Below, piece by piece: positions 18,103 through 26,454 of a stretch of DNA of 64,000 bases; the stretch's first letter is position 1; each line of letters opens with the position of its first letter. Source of the stretch: Micromonospora sp. HM5-17 (GTDB lineage Bacteria > Actinomycetota > Actinomycetes > Mycobacteriales > Micromonosporaceae); the NCBI RefSeq assembly GCF_003762835.1, contig NZ_RJWA01000001.1:1-64000 (forward strand). The letters run 5' to 3'. The notes below the pieces were generated by a model that was not told the DNA's origin, did no database searches, and was given only the letters and a program-made list of their open reading frames with translations. The translations under genes and the position numbers were made by a program.

Positions 18103-18948
18103 ATGCGTGTAACCGCGATCTATACGTACCCGGTGAAGGGTTGCCACCGGATGGAGCGCGAGACGGCCCGGGTCGAGCCGTGGGGGCTCGACGGCGACCG
18201 GCGGTGGCTGATCGTGGACGAGCACGGGATCGGCCTGACCCAGCGCCAGCACCGAAACCTGGTGACGCTCCGGGCGGTGTCCCGGCCGGGCGGGCTGACC
18301 CTGGACGCGCCGGGGCTGGCCCCGCTCGACCTGGCCGAGCCGACCACGGGCGAGGAGATCCAGGTCCGGGTGTTTCGGGGCCGGCCACCCTCGCCGGTAC
18401 GCGCCGCCGGCCCCGAGGCGGACCGCTGGCTCACCCGGCTGCTGGGGCGCCCCGTTCGGCTGGTCTGGCTCGGCGACCCCGCCCGCAACCTCGTGCCCTG
18501 GTCGGTGCCGGACGGCTCCGGCGCCGAGGTGAGTTTCGCGGACGGTACTCCGCTGTTGCTGGCCACCACCGCGTCGCTGGACGCGCTCAACGGCTGGCTG
18601 CGGGAGTCGGGCAGTCCCGAGGGGCCGCTGCCGATGAGCCGGTTCCGCCCCAACCTGGTGGTCAGCGGGGTCGCGCCGTGGGCCGAGGGTGAATGGGTCG
18701 GCCGGCGCATCAGGATCGGCGGGGCGGTGTTCCACGGTGCCGCCGAATGCGGCCGCTGTCTGGTCTCGACGATCGACCAGGAGACCGGAGAGCGCGGGCG
18801 AGAGCCGCTGTGGATGCTCGCCGCACGGCGGAACATCGGGCGCAAGCTCCTCTTCGGCCTCCAGATGACGGTACGGTCCGAGCCGGGCGCGCCGTCGGCC
18901 GAGCCTCGTACGGTCAGCGTCGGTGACGCCGTGGAGGTGCTGGACTGA
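18103..18948 (+). CDS. MOSC domain protein (mARC/YcbX-like)
   Basis: 281 residues with an N-terminal MOSC beta-barrel domain (IYTYPVKGCHRMERETARV, then GLDGDRRWLIVDEHG) and a C-terminal MOSC domain (FRPNLVVSGVAPWAEGEW, AECGRCLVSTIDQETGER). The Cys in AECGRC is at the position of the conserved molybdenum-cofactor sulfur ligand of the family. Lacks the C-terminal ferredoxin domain of E. coli YcbX. Likely a molybdenum-dependent reductase of N-hydroxylated substrates. Monocistronic by context, starting about 300 bp from the divergent AfsR-like gene. Confidence 0.88.
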   Translation: MRVTAIYTYPVKGCHRMERETARVEPWGLDGDRRWLIVDEHGIGLTQRQHRNLVTLRAVSRPGGLTLDAPGLAPLDLAEPTTGEEIQVRVFRGRPPSPVRAAGPEADRWLTRLLGRPVRLVWLGDPARNLVPWSVPDGSGAEVSFADGTPLLLATTASLDALNGWLRESGSPEGPLPMSRFRPNLVVSGVAPWAEGEWVGRRIRIGGAVFHGAAECGRCLVSTIDQETGERGREPLWMLAARRNIGRKLLFGLQMTVRSEPGAPSAEPRTVSVGDAVEVLD

Positions 18949-19034
18949 CCGGTTGCACACCGTGCCCGGCTCACTCGCGGCCAACGTCGGCGCTGGCCAC
19001 GCATCCCGCCCAACCGGCCGTGGGCGGATCGCGC

Positions 19035-19694
19035 TCAGGTCACCAGCCCTCGGCGGTAGGCGTAGATCACCGCCTGCACGCGGTCCCGCAGATCGAGCTT
19101 GGTGAGGATGCGCGACACGTACGTCTTGATGGTCTCCTGGCTGAGCACCAACGTCGCGGCGATCTCACTGTTGGACAGCCCGTTGGCGATGAGCCGCAGC
19201 ACCTCCAGCTCCCGGGGAGTCAACGCCACGTCCGCCGGCTCGCGTTCGGCCGGGCGGATCCGCGCCGCGTACCGGCCGACGAGTTGCCGGGTCACCTCGG
19301 GTGCCAGCAGCGCGGCACCGGTCGCGACGGTCCGGATACCGTGCAGTAGCTGCGCCGGTGGGGCGTCCTTGAGCAGGAACCCGCTGGCCCCGGCGCGCAG
19401 CGCGTCATAGACGTACTCGTCCAGGTTGAACGTCGTCACCACGAGCACCTTGACCGGGTCGGCCACCCCGACACCGGCCAGCAGTCGGGTCGCCTCGATG
19501 CCGTTGAGCACCGGCATCCGTACGTCCATCACCACCACGTCGGGGCGCAGCCGGCCGGCGAGGTCCACCGCGGTCCGGCCGTCCCCGCACTCGCCCACCA
19601 CTTCCATGTCCGGCTGGGCGTCGATGATCGTCGTGAACCCGGTGCGAATCAACGCCTGGTCGTCGCAGACCAGCACCCGGATCGGCGCGGTCAT
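19035..19694 (-). CDS. NarL/FixJ-family response regulator
   Basis: 219 residues: receiver domain (VLVCDDQALIRTGF, phosphoacceptor in VVVMDVRMP, VLVVTTFNLDEYV) and C-terminal LuxR HTH (LTPRELEVLRLIANGLSNSE). The ATG at 19694 overlaps the stop of the histidine-kinase gene (ATGA), so the pair is coupled. Together with the kinase and a CPBP protease gene it forms a three-gene minus-strand operon 21714-19035. Confidence 0.95.
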   Translation of the reverse strand: MTAPIRVLVCDDQALIRTGFTTIIDAQPDMEVVGECGDGRTAVDLAGRLRPDVVVMDVRMPVLNGIEATRLLAGVGVADPVKVLVVTTFNLDEYVYDALRAGASGFLLKDAPPAQLLHGIRTVATGAALLAPEVTRQLVGRYAARIRPAEREPADVALTPRELEVLRLIANGLSNSEIAATLVLSQETIKTYVSRILTKLDLRDRVQAVIYAYRRGLVT

Positions 19695-20845
19695 GACGGG
19701 CTCCCGGTGGGGATGCGGGCCCGCACCACGAAGCTGCCGTCCGGCTGCCGGCCCGCGCTGAACTCACCGCCGAGCACGCGGACCCGTTCCCGGAGCCCGG
19801 CGAGCCCGCGCCCACTGCCGCCAGGCGATCCACCGGACGTGCCGGGACCGTCGGTGCTGACCTCCACTGTGGTCTCCTGGTTGCCGTGGCGCACGTACAC
19901 GACGGTACGACTGCCGTGCGCGTACTTGAGTGCGTTTGTCAGCGCCTCCTGCACGACCCGGTAGGCGACGGCCTCGGCGGTGCCGGTCACGTCCGCCGAC
20001 CGGCCCTCCTCGGTGAACTCGACCGGCTGCCCGGCCCGCCGGGTCTGCTCCACCAGCGCGGACAGCTCGCCGATGCTCGGCGTACGCGGCTCGGCGCCAT
20101 GATCCGGGTTGAGCACGTCGAGCAGGTGTCGAAGGTCCGTGATGGCCCGCCGCCCGGTCTCGGTGATGGCGGTCAGGGTCTGTTCGAGGCGTTCCGGCGC
20201 GGCGGTCAGGTAGCGCGCCGACTCGGCCTGCACCACCATCGCCGTCACGTGGTGGGTCACCACGTCGTGGAGCTCGCGGGCGATCCGGGTGCGTTCGGCG
20301 ACCCGGGTGGCCTCGGCGACCCGCTGCCGGCGTTCCGCCTCGGCGGCGCGGGTCTGCCGCAGCCAGGCCCCGATGCCCCAGGCGAGGGTCAGCGCCAGAT
20401 AGAACATGACGTACCCGGTCAGCCCCTCGGCCGCCCCACGCCGCTCCAGCGCGACAGCCAGGGGCACGTATGCCGCGGTGGCGAGCAGCATGGTGACCCG
20501 CCGGTGGCGCTCCAGGTGGGCGCCGGCGCTCAGCAGCGCGATGGGCAGTGCGGTGCCCGCGACCATGTGGTAGCCCCGGAGCTGGTCGATCGCGAAGCCG
20601 AGCGACACCAGGGCGAGGCAACCGGCCGGCCACCGTCGGCGTACGGCCAACGGAAGCGCCTGCAGGGCGGCTACCCCGACGGCCAGTGCGTCCAGCGGGC
20701 GGTCCGGCAGGTTGCCGAGCCGGGTCCCCCAGTTCTGCAGGGCCGGCATCAGCGACATGACGGCGAGCAACAGCGCGAGCGGGAGATCCCGGACCGTGAC
20801 GTTCCACCGCCGCCACCGGTCCGGGGCACTCCGGAGATCGATCAC
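19691..20845 (-). CDS. Sensor histidine kinase (HisKA_3/DesK-like)
   Basis: 384 residues with four to five N-terminal membrane helices (about 20-165), a HisKA_3 dimerisation domain with the phospho-His in RIARELHDVVTHHVTAMV, and an HATPase_c domain (VVQEALTNALKYAHGS, GRGLAGLRERV). Partner of the adjacent response regulator. The GTG start overlaps the stop of the CPBP protease gene. The signal is unknown; the short extracytoplasmic loops suggest a membrane-state sensor. Confidence 0.94.
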   Translation of the reverse strand: MIDLRSAPDRWRRWNVTVRDLPLALLLAVMSLMPALQNWGTRLGNLPDRPLDALAVGVAALQALPLAVRRRWPAGCLALVSLGFAIDQLRGYHMVAGTALPIALLSAGAHLERHRRVTMLLATAAYVPLAVALERRGAAEGLTGYVMFYLALTLAWGIGAWLRQTRAAEAERRQRVAEATRVAERTRIARELHDVVTHHVTAMVVQAESARYLTAAPERLEQTLTAITETGRRAITDLRHLLDVLNPDHGAEPRTPSIGELSALVEQTRRAGQPVEFTEEGRSADVTGTAEAVAYRVVQEALTNALKYAHGSRTVVYVRHGNQETTVEVSTDGPGTSGGSPGGSGRGLAGLRERVRVLGGEFSAGRQPDGSFVVRARIPTGSPS

Positions 20846-21714
20846 CGGGAGACTGTAGCGGTCGAGCCGGCGGCCGGCTCACCGGCCGATCCGACGGGCG
20901 ATCCAGCGGTGGCCCGGCGGCGGCGACACGGGACGAGGTGACCGCGGCGGTGGGCCAGCCACATGAACACCAGGGTCAGCACCAGGCCGGCGCCCACCGC
21001 GTACGGGCTTCCCTCCGGACCGAAGTCGCCGCCGGTGATCAGGGCCGGGCCGGACATCGTGGCGTCCAACAGCCCGGCCGACTCACCGTTGCCGGAGACC
21101 ACCGTGCTGAAGATGCCACCGGCGGCGAAGTTCCAGCCGAAGTGCAGTCCGATCGGCACCCACAGGTTGCGGGTGGCGGCGTAGCAGGCGGCGAGCATGA
21201 AGCCGGCCTCGATCGCGATCGCGGTCGCGCCCCACAGCGTGGCGTCCGGATTGACGAGGTGCACCAGACCGAACACCACGCCGGTCAGCAGCAACGCGAG
21301 CCAGGTCCCGGTGCGTTCCTCGACGATGCGGAACAACACGCCGCGAAAGAGCAGTTCCTCGGTCACGGCGGCGGCGGCCATGAACCCGAGCAGGGCCACC
21401 GCGCCGGGCACCGAGCCGAGGCCGTTGATCTCGTAGTAGCCGAGGAAGACGAGGTTGACGATGACCGCCACGAACATCCCGACACCGATCACCGTGCCCC
21501 GGATGAGCCGGCCGGCGGCGCCGGCGCGGGCGACCTCCGTGACGGGACGGCGCTCGGTACGCCGCACCACCCACGCGTAGCCGAGGATCGCGAGCACCGC
21601 CGTCCCGACGCCGATGGCCAGGGTGAGCCAGGGGTTGCCCCGTACCACACCGACAACCTGGCCGCCCACGAAGGCGATCGCCGCAACGACCAGGAGCTGC
21701 TTCAACAGACGCAT
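20842..21714 (-). CDS. CPBP-family intramembrane metalloprotease
   Basis: 290 residues with about eight membrane helices and the CPBP/Abi signature: EELLFRGVLF (motif 1 EExxxR), then GLVHLVN and HFGWN (metal-binding His/Asn). Family members process prenylated or other membrane proteins and some act in bacteriocin self-immunity. First gene of the operon with the two-component system, so it may be controlled by, or feed, that system. Ends with a basic, Ala/Gly/Thr-rich cytosolic tail. Confidence 0.9.
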   Translation of the reverse strand: MRLLKQLLVVAAIAFVGGQVVGVVRGNPWLTLAIGVGTAVLAILGYAWVVRRTERRPVTEVARAGAAGRLIRGTVIGVGMFVAVIVNLVFLGYYEINGLGSVPGAVALLGFMAAAAVTEELLFRGVLFRIVEERTGTWLALLLTGVVFGLVHLVNPDATLWGATAIAIEAGFMLAACYAATRNLWVPIGLHFGWNFAAGGIFSTVVSGNGESAGLLDATMSGPALITGGDFGPEGSPYAVGAGLVLTLVFMWLAHRRGHLVPCRRRRATAGSPVGSAGEPAAGSTATVSR

Positions 21715-21959
21715 GGTGACTCCTTCAACGCGATCGCGGCCGGTCCGCCGCGCCTGCGCTGAACGCTATGGACTCGCCGGCCGCAAATCGTCACCACGCG
21801 GTGGACACTGTGGGTAGCTCGCCCGGGGGACAAGCACCCGTCGACGGCGACGCGCCGGCCCCAGCGTCGGTGCCGGTCGTCGGTGTTGACGCACGGTCAC
21901 GTCCGCGCGGACCGGCGCGTCAGTCCAACACCCGCACGGTGTCCCCGCCACTGACCGTA

Positions 21960-22536
21960 CGAGCAGCGGGGGAAATCCGGCCGGCTCCCGGAGCCGAACC
22001 CGGACAGCCGGCCGAGAGAAGCACCCGCGGCGGGGAGATCGTCAACGCGATCCGGTACGTGATGCGGTCCGGGTGCCCGTGGCGGTACCTGCCGGGACCT
22101 GTCCATCCCGGTAGACGGTGTACTGGTACGTCACCCCGGTGCGAGAAAGCCGGGGGTGACGCGGAGACTGCCGGCCACACGCCGGGTCAAGGCCCGGGTG
22201 TGCGGCAGGGCCGCCGGCCGGAGCCATCGGCGATGGATCACCGACTCCCCGACGGTCAAGGCGCGGACACCGTCGGCCGGGACAGCCCGGGGCTACGACG
22301 CGGGCAAGACGATCAACGGCCGAAAGCGGTTCATCATCACCGACACTCTGGGCCTGCTGGTCACCGGGAGCGTGCTCGCCGCATCCTGGCAGAACCGCGA
22401 CGACGAACGCCACCCCGCCGTCTCCGAAGCCCTCATCCGCTGGGCCGCCATCGCCGGCATGACACGCCGCATCACCCGCCAGCGGCCACCCAACAACGGC
22501 GTCACATGTCCCTGTCGAAACGGTCGGCTCGGATAG
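21960..22536 (+). pseudogene. IS5-family transposase relic
   Basis: Two pieces of an IS5-type transposase in different frames. The first (about 22038-22100) reads IVNAIRYVMRSGCPWRYLPG, the N-terminal DUF4096-like motif. The second (about 22290-22400) reads ARGYDAGKTINGRKRFIITD then TLGLLVTGSVLAASWQNRD, around the DDE core. There are frameshifts between them, and the region after the GRKR motif is lost, so it cannot code for an active enzyme. Terminal inverted repeats were not found. The relic abuts, and may have truncated, the minus-strand gene ending at 22502. Confidence 0.8.
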
Positions 22537-23089
22537 GACCATGGGGAGGTGTAGGCCCAACCATAAGCTGGACATGGTTGGCGCCGGTCGGCTTCGGCGC
22601 CGGATCGCTGATACCCAACTGGGCGAGAAATTCCTTCCGCTGATCGCCACTCAACAATCCGTTGACGAGCGCAGCAGCGACCGTCCGCCAATCTCCGGTC
22701 AGCACGGCATGGAGAATCCGTCCGGTCTGCGCTCGCCGTCTCGCCGCCGAGCGGTCCTGCTCAGATACGAACCACAGGCCCCGAGGGTCACCGAGCGCCG
22801 TCTGCATCGCATAGTCCTGCGCCGCCAACTCCCGCAACACTCGACCGACGGGCAGACTGTCGATCACCACTGGCCGATCCCAGTCGTCTTCCGCCACGGC
22901 ACGTAGCGCATCAACCACTTCCGGGTAAGAATTCAAACCGTCGTCGACGACCATCCGCCGGGCCAGGCCCAAGACCGAATCAACCAGTCGCTGCTCATCC
23001 ACCGCGTCGATGGCAGCCCGCACCGCAGGCAACGGTTCTGTCGGCCAGGGATCCGCCAACAACGGCAGCACCAGGCCAGCCGATGGCAA
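22502..23089 (-). CDS. Hypothetical protein, possibly 3'-truncated
   Basis: 195 residues, mainly alpha-helical and acidic (AAIDAVDEQRLVDSVLGLAR; ILHAVLTGDWRTVAAALVNG). No signal peptide, membrane helix or known motif. The last 25 or so codons run into the IS5 relic, so the natural C-terminus is probably lost. The start at 23089 is the first ATG with protein-like sequence after it. Not recognised; moderate certainty that it was a real gene. Confidence 0.5.
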   Translation of the reverse strand: MPSAGLVLPLLADPWPTEPLPAVRAAIDAVDEQRLVDSVLGLARRMVVDDGLNSYPEVVDALRAVAEDDWDRPVVIDSLPVGRVLRELAAQDYAMQTALGDPRGLWFVSEQDRSAARRRAQTGRILHAVLTGDWRTVAAALVNGLLSGDQRKEFLAQLGISDPAPKPTGANHVQLMVGPTPPHGPIRADRFDRDM

Positions 23090-23480
23090 CGAGTCGAACG
23101 CACGGTCATCCAGCGGAAATCCGCAGATTGCAGCCGCCCACCGCAGGGCCGTATCGGGGGCCGCACATCCACATCACCGTCGGCCTGAAGGAAAACAGCG
23201 CCACCGCCCACACCAGCCACCTGCTGGACGCCACCGTGCAGTTCCTCACCGAGATGCTCATCATCGAGATCACCTCGCCGACGATGCACCGCCTACCGAA
23301 CCCCGACCTGTACGACGTACCACAACTGCACTTCAGCCAGCCCTCTGCGTCGTCTTCGACCGCGGCGACGACTTCTACACCGCCCTCACCGACGCCTGCC
23401 ACACCCACACCATCAAGCAGGATCACTTCCCCGTCCTCATCGCTGGCCTCAGCACGGCCGGCCACCGGCTAACAGCCTGA
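23083..23480 (+). pseudogene. Frameshifted hypothetical gene remnant
   Basis: Plus-strand protein-like segments in two frames. HIHITVGLKENSATAHTSHL ... FLTEMLIIEITSPTMHRLP ... LYDVPQLHFSQP runs to about 23337. The reading then continues in another frame as LCVVFDRGDDFYTALTDACH ... HFPVLIAGLSTAGHRLTA and stops at 23478-23480. The join points to a one-base indel. No 5' end is evident. Family not recognised; decayed gene beside the IS5 relic. Confidence 0.4.
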
Positions 23481-23541
23481 TCCGACAAGTGATGATGCTC
23501 ATCCGGCTGTGACCAGTCGGTCGAAGAAGTTGCCGGACTCC

Positions 23542-24282
23542 TTAGGCGTCTCGCCGTGTAGGCGGCTCAACTTCGCCGCGCAGCACGGCAAGAATGGCCG
23601 CGAACGAGGTGGTCAGGCTGTCCAACACGGCTTTCCCTTTGCCGGCGGTGGCCAAAGACGGCTGGCCGATGACGCCGCTGTCGGTGTAGCCACGCATACC
23701 CAGGACCAACAAGTCCGGGCGTTCCGTGATGTGGTCAGCACGCCGATAGCCGTTTCGGACGAGTTCGGGACACAGGTGCAGCAGCAGGGAGGTTTCAATC
23801 TCCCCGGCGTGCATGTCGTCGTGGCTGCTGCTGGCCAGCCCGGCCTGCTGACGGGCAGTCTCCCAGTCCTGCCGACGCGGATACAGGGCCATCCGCCGCC
23901 CGTCGACGTTGGCTTCCTGCACGATGTTGGACAACACGTAGTTCCCGCCGTGACCATTGACTACAACCAGGCGGTCGACACCAGACCGGCGCAGCGACTC
24001 CGCCACGTCGCTGATGATGCTGATCAGGGTGGACGAGCGGATACTCACGGACCCCGGCCAGCCAGCATGTTCCTGCGAGCAGCTGATCGTCACGGGAGGC
24101 AGGAGCATCAAGTCGTAGGTGGTGGCAACGGCCTTCGCGATCGCGCAGGCGACGATCGTGTCCGTCAGCAGGGGCAGATGATCGCCATGTTGCTCGAAAC
24201 TACCCACCGGCAACACCGCGACGTCCGCAGCGCGACTGGCCTCCTCCGTCGTCGTAGCGGTAGTGACCAAATCCATGATCAT
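23542..24282 (-). CDS. Creatininase-family amidohydrolase
   Basis: 246 residues matching the creatininase fold: VLPVGSFEQHGDHLPLLTDT (metal-binding Glu, His, Asp), VVNGHGGN, and DMHAGEIETS (second metal site). The family includes creatinine amidohydrolase, MftE of mycofactocin maturation and hydrolases of riboflavin and other antimetabolite pathways, so the substrate is open. The ATG at 24282 overlaps the stop of the upstream regulator gene's downstream reading frame (ATGA), indicating an operon. No mycofactocin genes (mftA-F) are nearby. Confidence 0.9.
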   Translation of the reverse strand: MIMDLVTTATTTEEASRAADVAVLPVGSFEQHGDHLPLLTDTIVACAIAKAVATTYDLMLLPPVTISCSQEHAGWPGSVSIRSSTLISIISDVAESLRRSGVDRLVVVNGHGGNYVLSNIVQEANVDGRRMALYPRRQDWETARQQAGLASSSHDDMHAGEIETSLLLHLCPELVRNGYRRADHITERPDLLVLGMRGYTDSGVIGQPSLATAGKGKAVLDSLTTSFAAILAVLRGEVEPPTRRDA

Positions 24283-25453
24283 AGTCTGGCCGCCGACGCA
24301 ACGAGGGAAAAGGCATTCCTGAATCCGACCACCTCGGTAGATGCCGTCTTGTCCGAGATGCGGGCTTTCAACTGGCCCAGAGTACGCATCGCGCGTGCGG
24401 AGGAGGTTGCGGCGGCCAAAGACAAAGCCCGGCTACCTTCAGCGCCCGCCTCGGTCAGTTGGCCGGCATCAGCGTAGGACAGGGCAAGCCAGGCTCGTGC
24501 CAGCGCCTCGTCCTGTCGGTAGTCGACGGGCCAGCCGTCCAAGCCTGGCGAATCAGACACAAGGCACGGTCACGGTCTGCGAGTGCCACGATGGTCTCGG
24601 CGGTCCTGGCGAGTGCCGCAGCCTTGGTGCCGTCGAGGCGGTCAGCGGCCTGCTGCGCTTGGCGCATAAACACGTAGGCGGTCATCCTTTTGTCACCCGC
24701 ACTGTGTGCCAGCCCGAGTGCCTGGTCAAGCCAGTGCGCCGCGGCGGTGGCATCCCCCAGATTGTCAGCTGCCCAGGACGCGAATTCCGCCCATCGCGCC
24801 TCCACCGCCAGCAACCGCGGCTTCAGGTCGTCCATGGCCTCATGCCGATAGCGGCGGATAACGGCCAGCTCACGGCAAACCGCATCGTAGACTTGCCGGG
24901 AACCGAAAATGTTGTGGGAGGCGGCAAGAAGCCGCAGCATCTCACTCCAATGCAAGGCCAACGCGGGATCAACACCTACCGAAGCCTGCCCCAGCCCTGG
25001 CCAACTGCAGCGCGTTGATTCGTCGGTCACTTCGGCTGTCTCCACCGCGCCGCCCAACGTTGTCGGCGCCCCTCCAATCTGAACACCAGGGAGCGGAACC
25101 CGACCCGCCACAGCCAGGACGCCATGCACGGCGGGCTCCGAATCGCCTTCGGCCTCACCCCACCGCGCACGTTGCCTAGCCTCGATTTTCTCTTGATCAT
25201 GACGCTGCTTGAGGCTCCGGTAGTCGTCGTACGCGGCAAGCAGCTCCCCACCTGCGCTCAGAAGCGTCTCGCAGCGCTGCCAGAAGATCCGATCAGCAAC
25301 CTGCTGGCCCCGCTCAACTCCCGCGATGGTGCTCCGAGTGCTATACACCCGCTCGGCTACATCGGCCTGCGTCAAGTCACGAATTTTCCGCCAGTGCGCG
25401 AGCTTCGCACCAAGTGCCCTCTTGACAACTTGAACTTGCTGCGGATCGATCAC
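24279..25453 (-). CDS. XRE-family HTH regulator with helical repeat domain, frameshifted
   Basis: Start GTG 25453 (VIDPQQVQVVKRALGAKLAH) with GGAAGG upstream. XRE HTH at about 10-70 (LTQADVAERVYSTRSTIAGV), then a TPR-like helical region. Near 24540-24560 the frame breaks: ...DRALCLIRQ should continue as GLDGWPVDYRQDEALARAWL ... NAFSLVASAARL, which lies in another frame and ends at 24279. The uninterrupted reading stops early at 24455 with an unrelated tail. The downstream part's stop overlaps the creatininase start, so the ancestral gene was full length and coupled to it. Either a recent one-base indel or a sequencing error. Confidence 0.72.
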
Positions 25454-25726
25454 GAAGCCCCGACCTTCCACAACCCCACCAACGGGCCGATAGCCAATCG
25501 ACGCAGAGCGAAGCCACCGTAAACGACTCCAGCGCAACCGCGCGAGACCTACCACACCGCAAGCGACCGCAGTCCCAACATTCGGGCATCTCTGCTCGCG
25601 TCGCGCAGCAACGGCGAAACGTCTTCGGATCCGACCAAACGCCGCCGGACCAGTCAGGACGTGAGGGATGTCCGTCGCACGAGCACCCACCGAGCACCCT
25701 ACCATCCACATGGGATGAAACACGAA

Positions 25727-25760
25727 GGCGCCTGACCCGCGTTTCCGCAGGTCAGGCGCC
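25727..25760 (-). terminator. Stem-loop terminator behind tRNA-Arg end
   Basis: Perfect 11-bp inverted repeat GGCGCCTGACC (25727-25737) and GGTCAGGCGCC (25750-25760) with a 12-nt loop, 12 bp beyond the 3' end of the tRNA fragment on its minus strand. Probably the original tRNA terminator, which places the host chromosome on the left of the att site. Confidence 0.7.
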
Positions 25761-25772
25761 TAGCGATCTTGC

Positions 25773-25815
25773 GCGCCCGAAGGGATTCGAACCCCTAACC
25801 TTCTGATCCGTAGTC
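25773..25815 (-). other. tRNA-Arg(ACG) 3'-half, attachment site of integrated element
   Basis: Read on the minus strand this is the 3' part of a tRNA-Arg: anticodon loop CTACGGA, 3' anticodon stem TCAGA, variable region, T-arm AGGGGTTCGAATCCCTT and acceptor strand CGGGCGC. The 5' half (acceptor GCGCCCG, D-arm) is absent; sequence upstream of the anticodon loop diverges after about 5 bases. Actinomycete integrative elements use tRNA 3' ends as attB and leave such a truncated copy at one junction. The orientation means the element lies at higher coordinates and the intact tRNA should lie at its far end, outside the window. Confidence 0.82.
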
Positions 25816-26454
25816 CGAAGTGGATTGCCAGTCCCCTCCACTATGCACTCTACAGAAAATCCGTCCGACCGCAACCCCTTCAGTCCCGACGAGTCCCGCC
25901 CCGTCCGCGCAGGTCCGGGGCCTGCATCCCGAGACATCCAAGGCAATAGATAGGCCGTACCACGTCATATGAGGCCGGCAATCCGGCTGCGTCCCGGTGT
26001 GTATTAATCAGTTCCCCGACGTCCGAGCACCCCCGGAGCACCCCACGAGCGCCCATCGGCCCCCTTCCTTACCGCCCAATCGCGAGGCTGACCTGGGACA
26101 GGAGACCTTGACCTCGCGCTGGTGGCGGGGACCTCGACCTTCTGTTGGTCCCAGTTACTGGGACGCCGAGTATGCACACGGCCGGCACCGCGTCCCTCAC
26201 CTTTCCTCCAGCGGCACCCACTTCGACGACCGTGGTGGGTGCCATCGTGGTCAAAACGAGCATGGACTTGCCTTGAGGGAAACAACTCTGATATTTAGGA
26301 GCCAGCTACGCGGCTGGGGTCGAACCCTGGCAGGCAGCCTCGAATCTTTGGGCAACGGCGACGTGGATGCACCGCGGCGTGCAGCCCGACCTGCTCCCTC
26401 CCGGTCGCCGGGCACACGCCAGTCGGGTGCCCGCTCGTCACCAAGGACTTCCAT
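25816..26454. other. Non-coding island edge, no gene seen
   Basis: About 640 bp between the att site and the first island gene. No open frame has protein-like composition, and no integrase or excisionase is recognisable here, although int genes usually sit next to att. It contains a hairpin (AGTGGA 25819-25824 with TCCACT 25837-25842) and the palindrome at 26148-26164. The AT-richer part around 25940-26020 may hold a promoter. Confidence 0.5.
26148..26164. promoter_or_regulatory. Operator-like palindrome
   Basis: Perfect dyad GTCCCAG-TTA-CTGGGAC, 290 bp upstream of the Cys-rich gene and within a stretch of repeated ACCTTGACC/ACCTCGACC-like hexamers. Likely a binding site for a dimeric regulator; which one is unknown. 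Confidence 0.35.

Noticed and set aside
18949-19034. Possible terminator between the MOSC gene and the response regulator
   Set aside because: Only short, interrupted complementarity (CCGG...CCGG); not a convincing hairpin.
25773-25860. Complete tRNA-Arg gene
   Set aside because: The 5' acceptor strand and D-arm are missing, and only 4 of 5 anticodon-stem pairs remain; it is a 3' fragment, not a functional tRNA.
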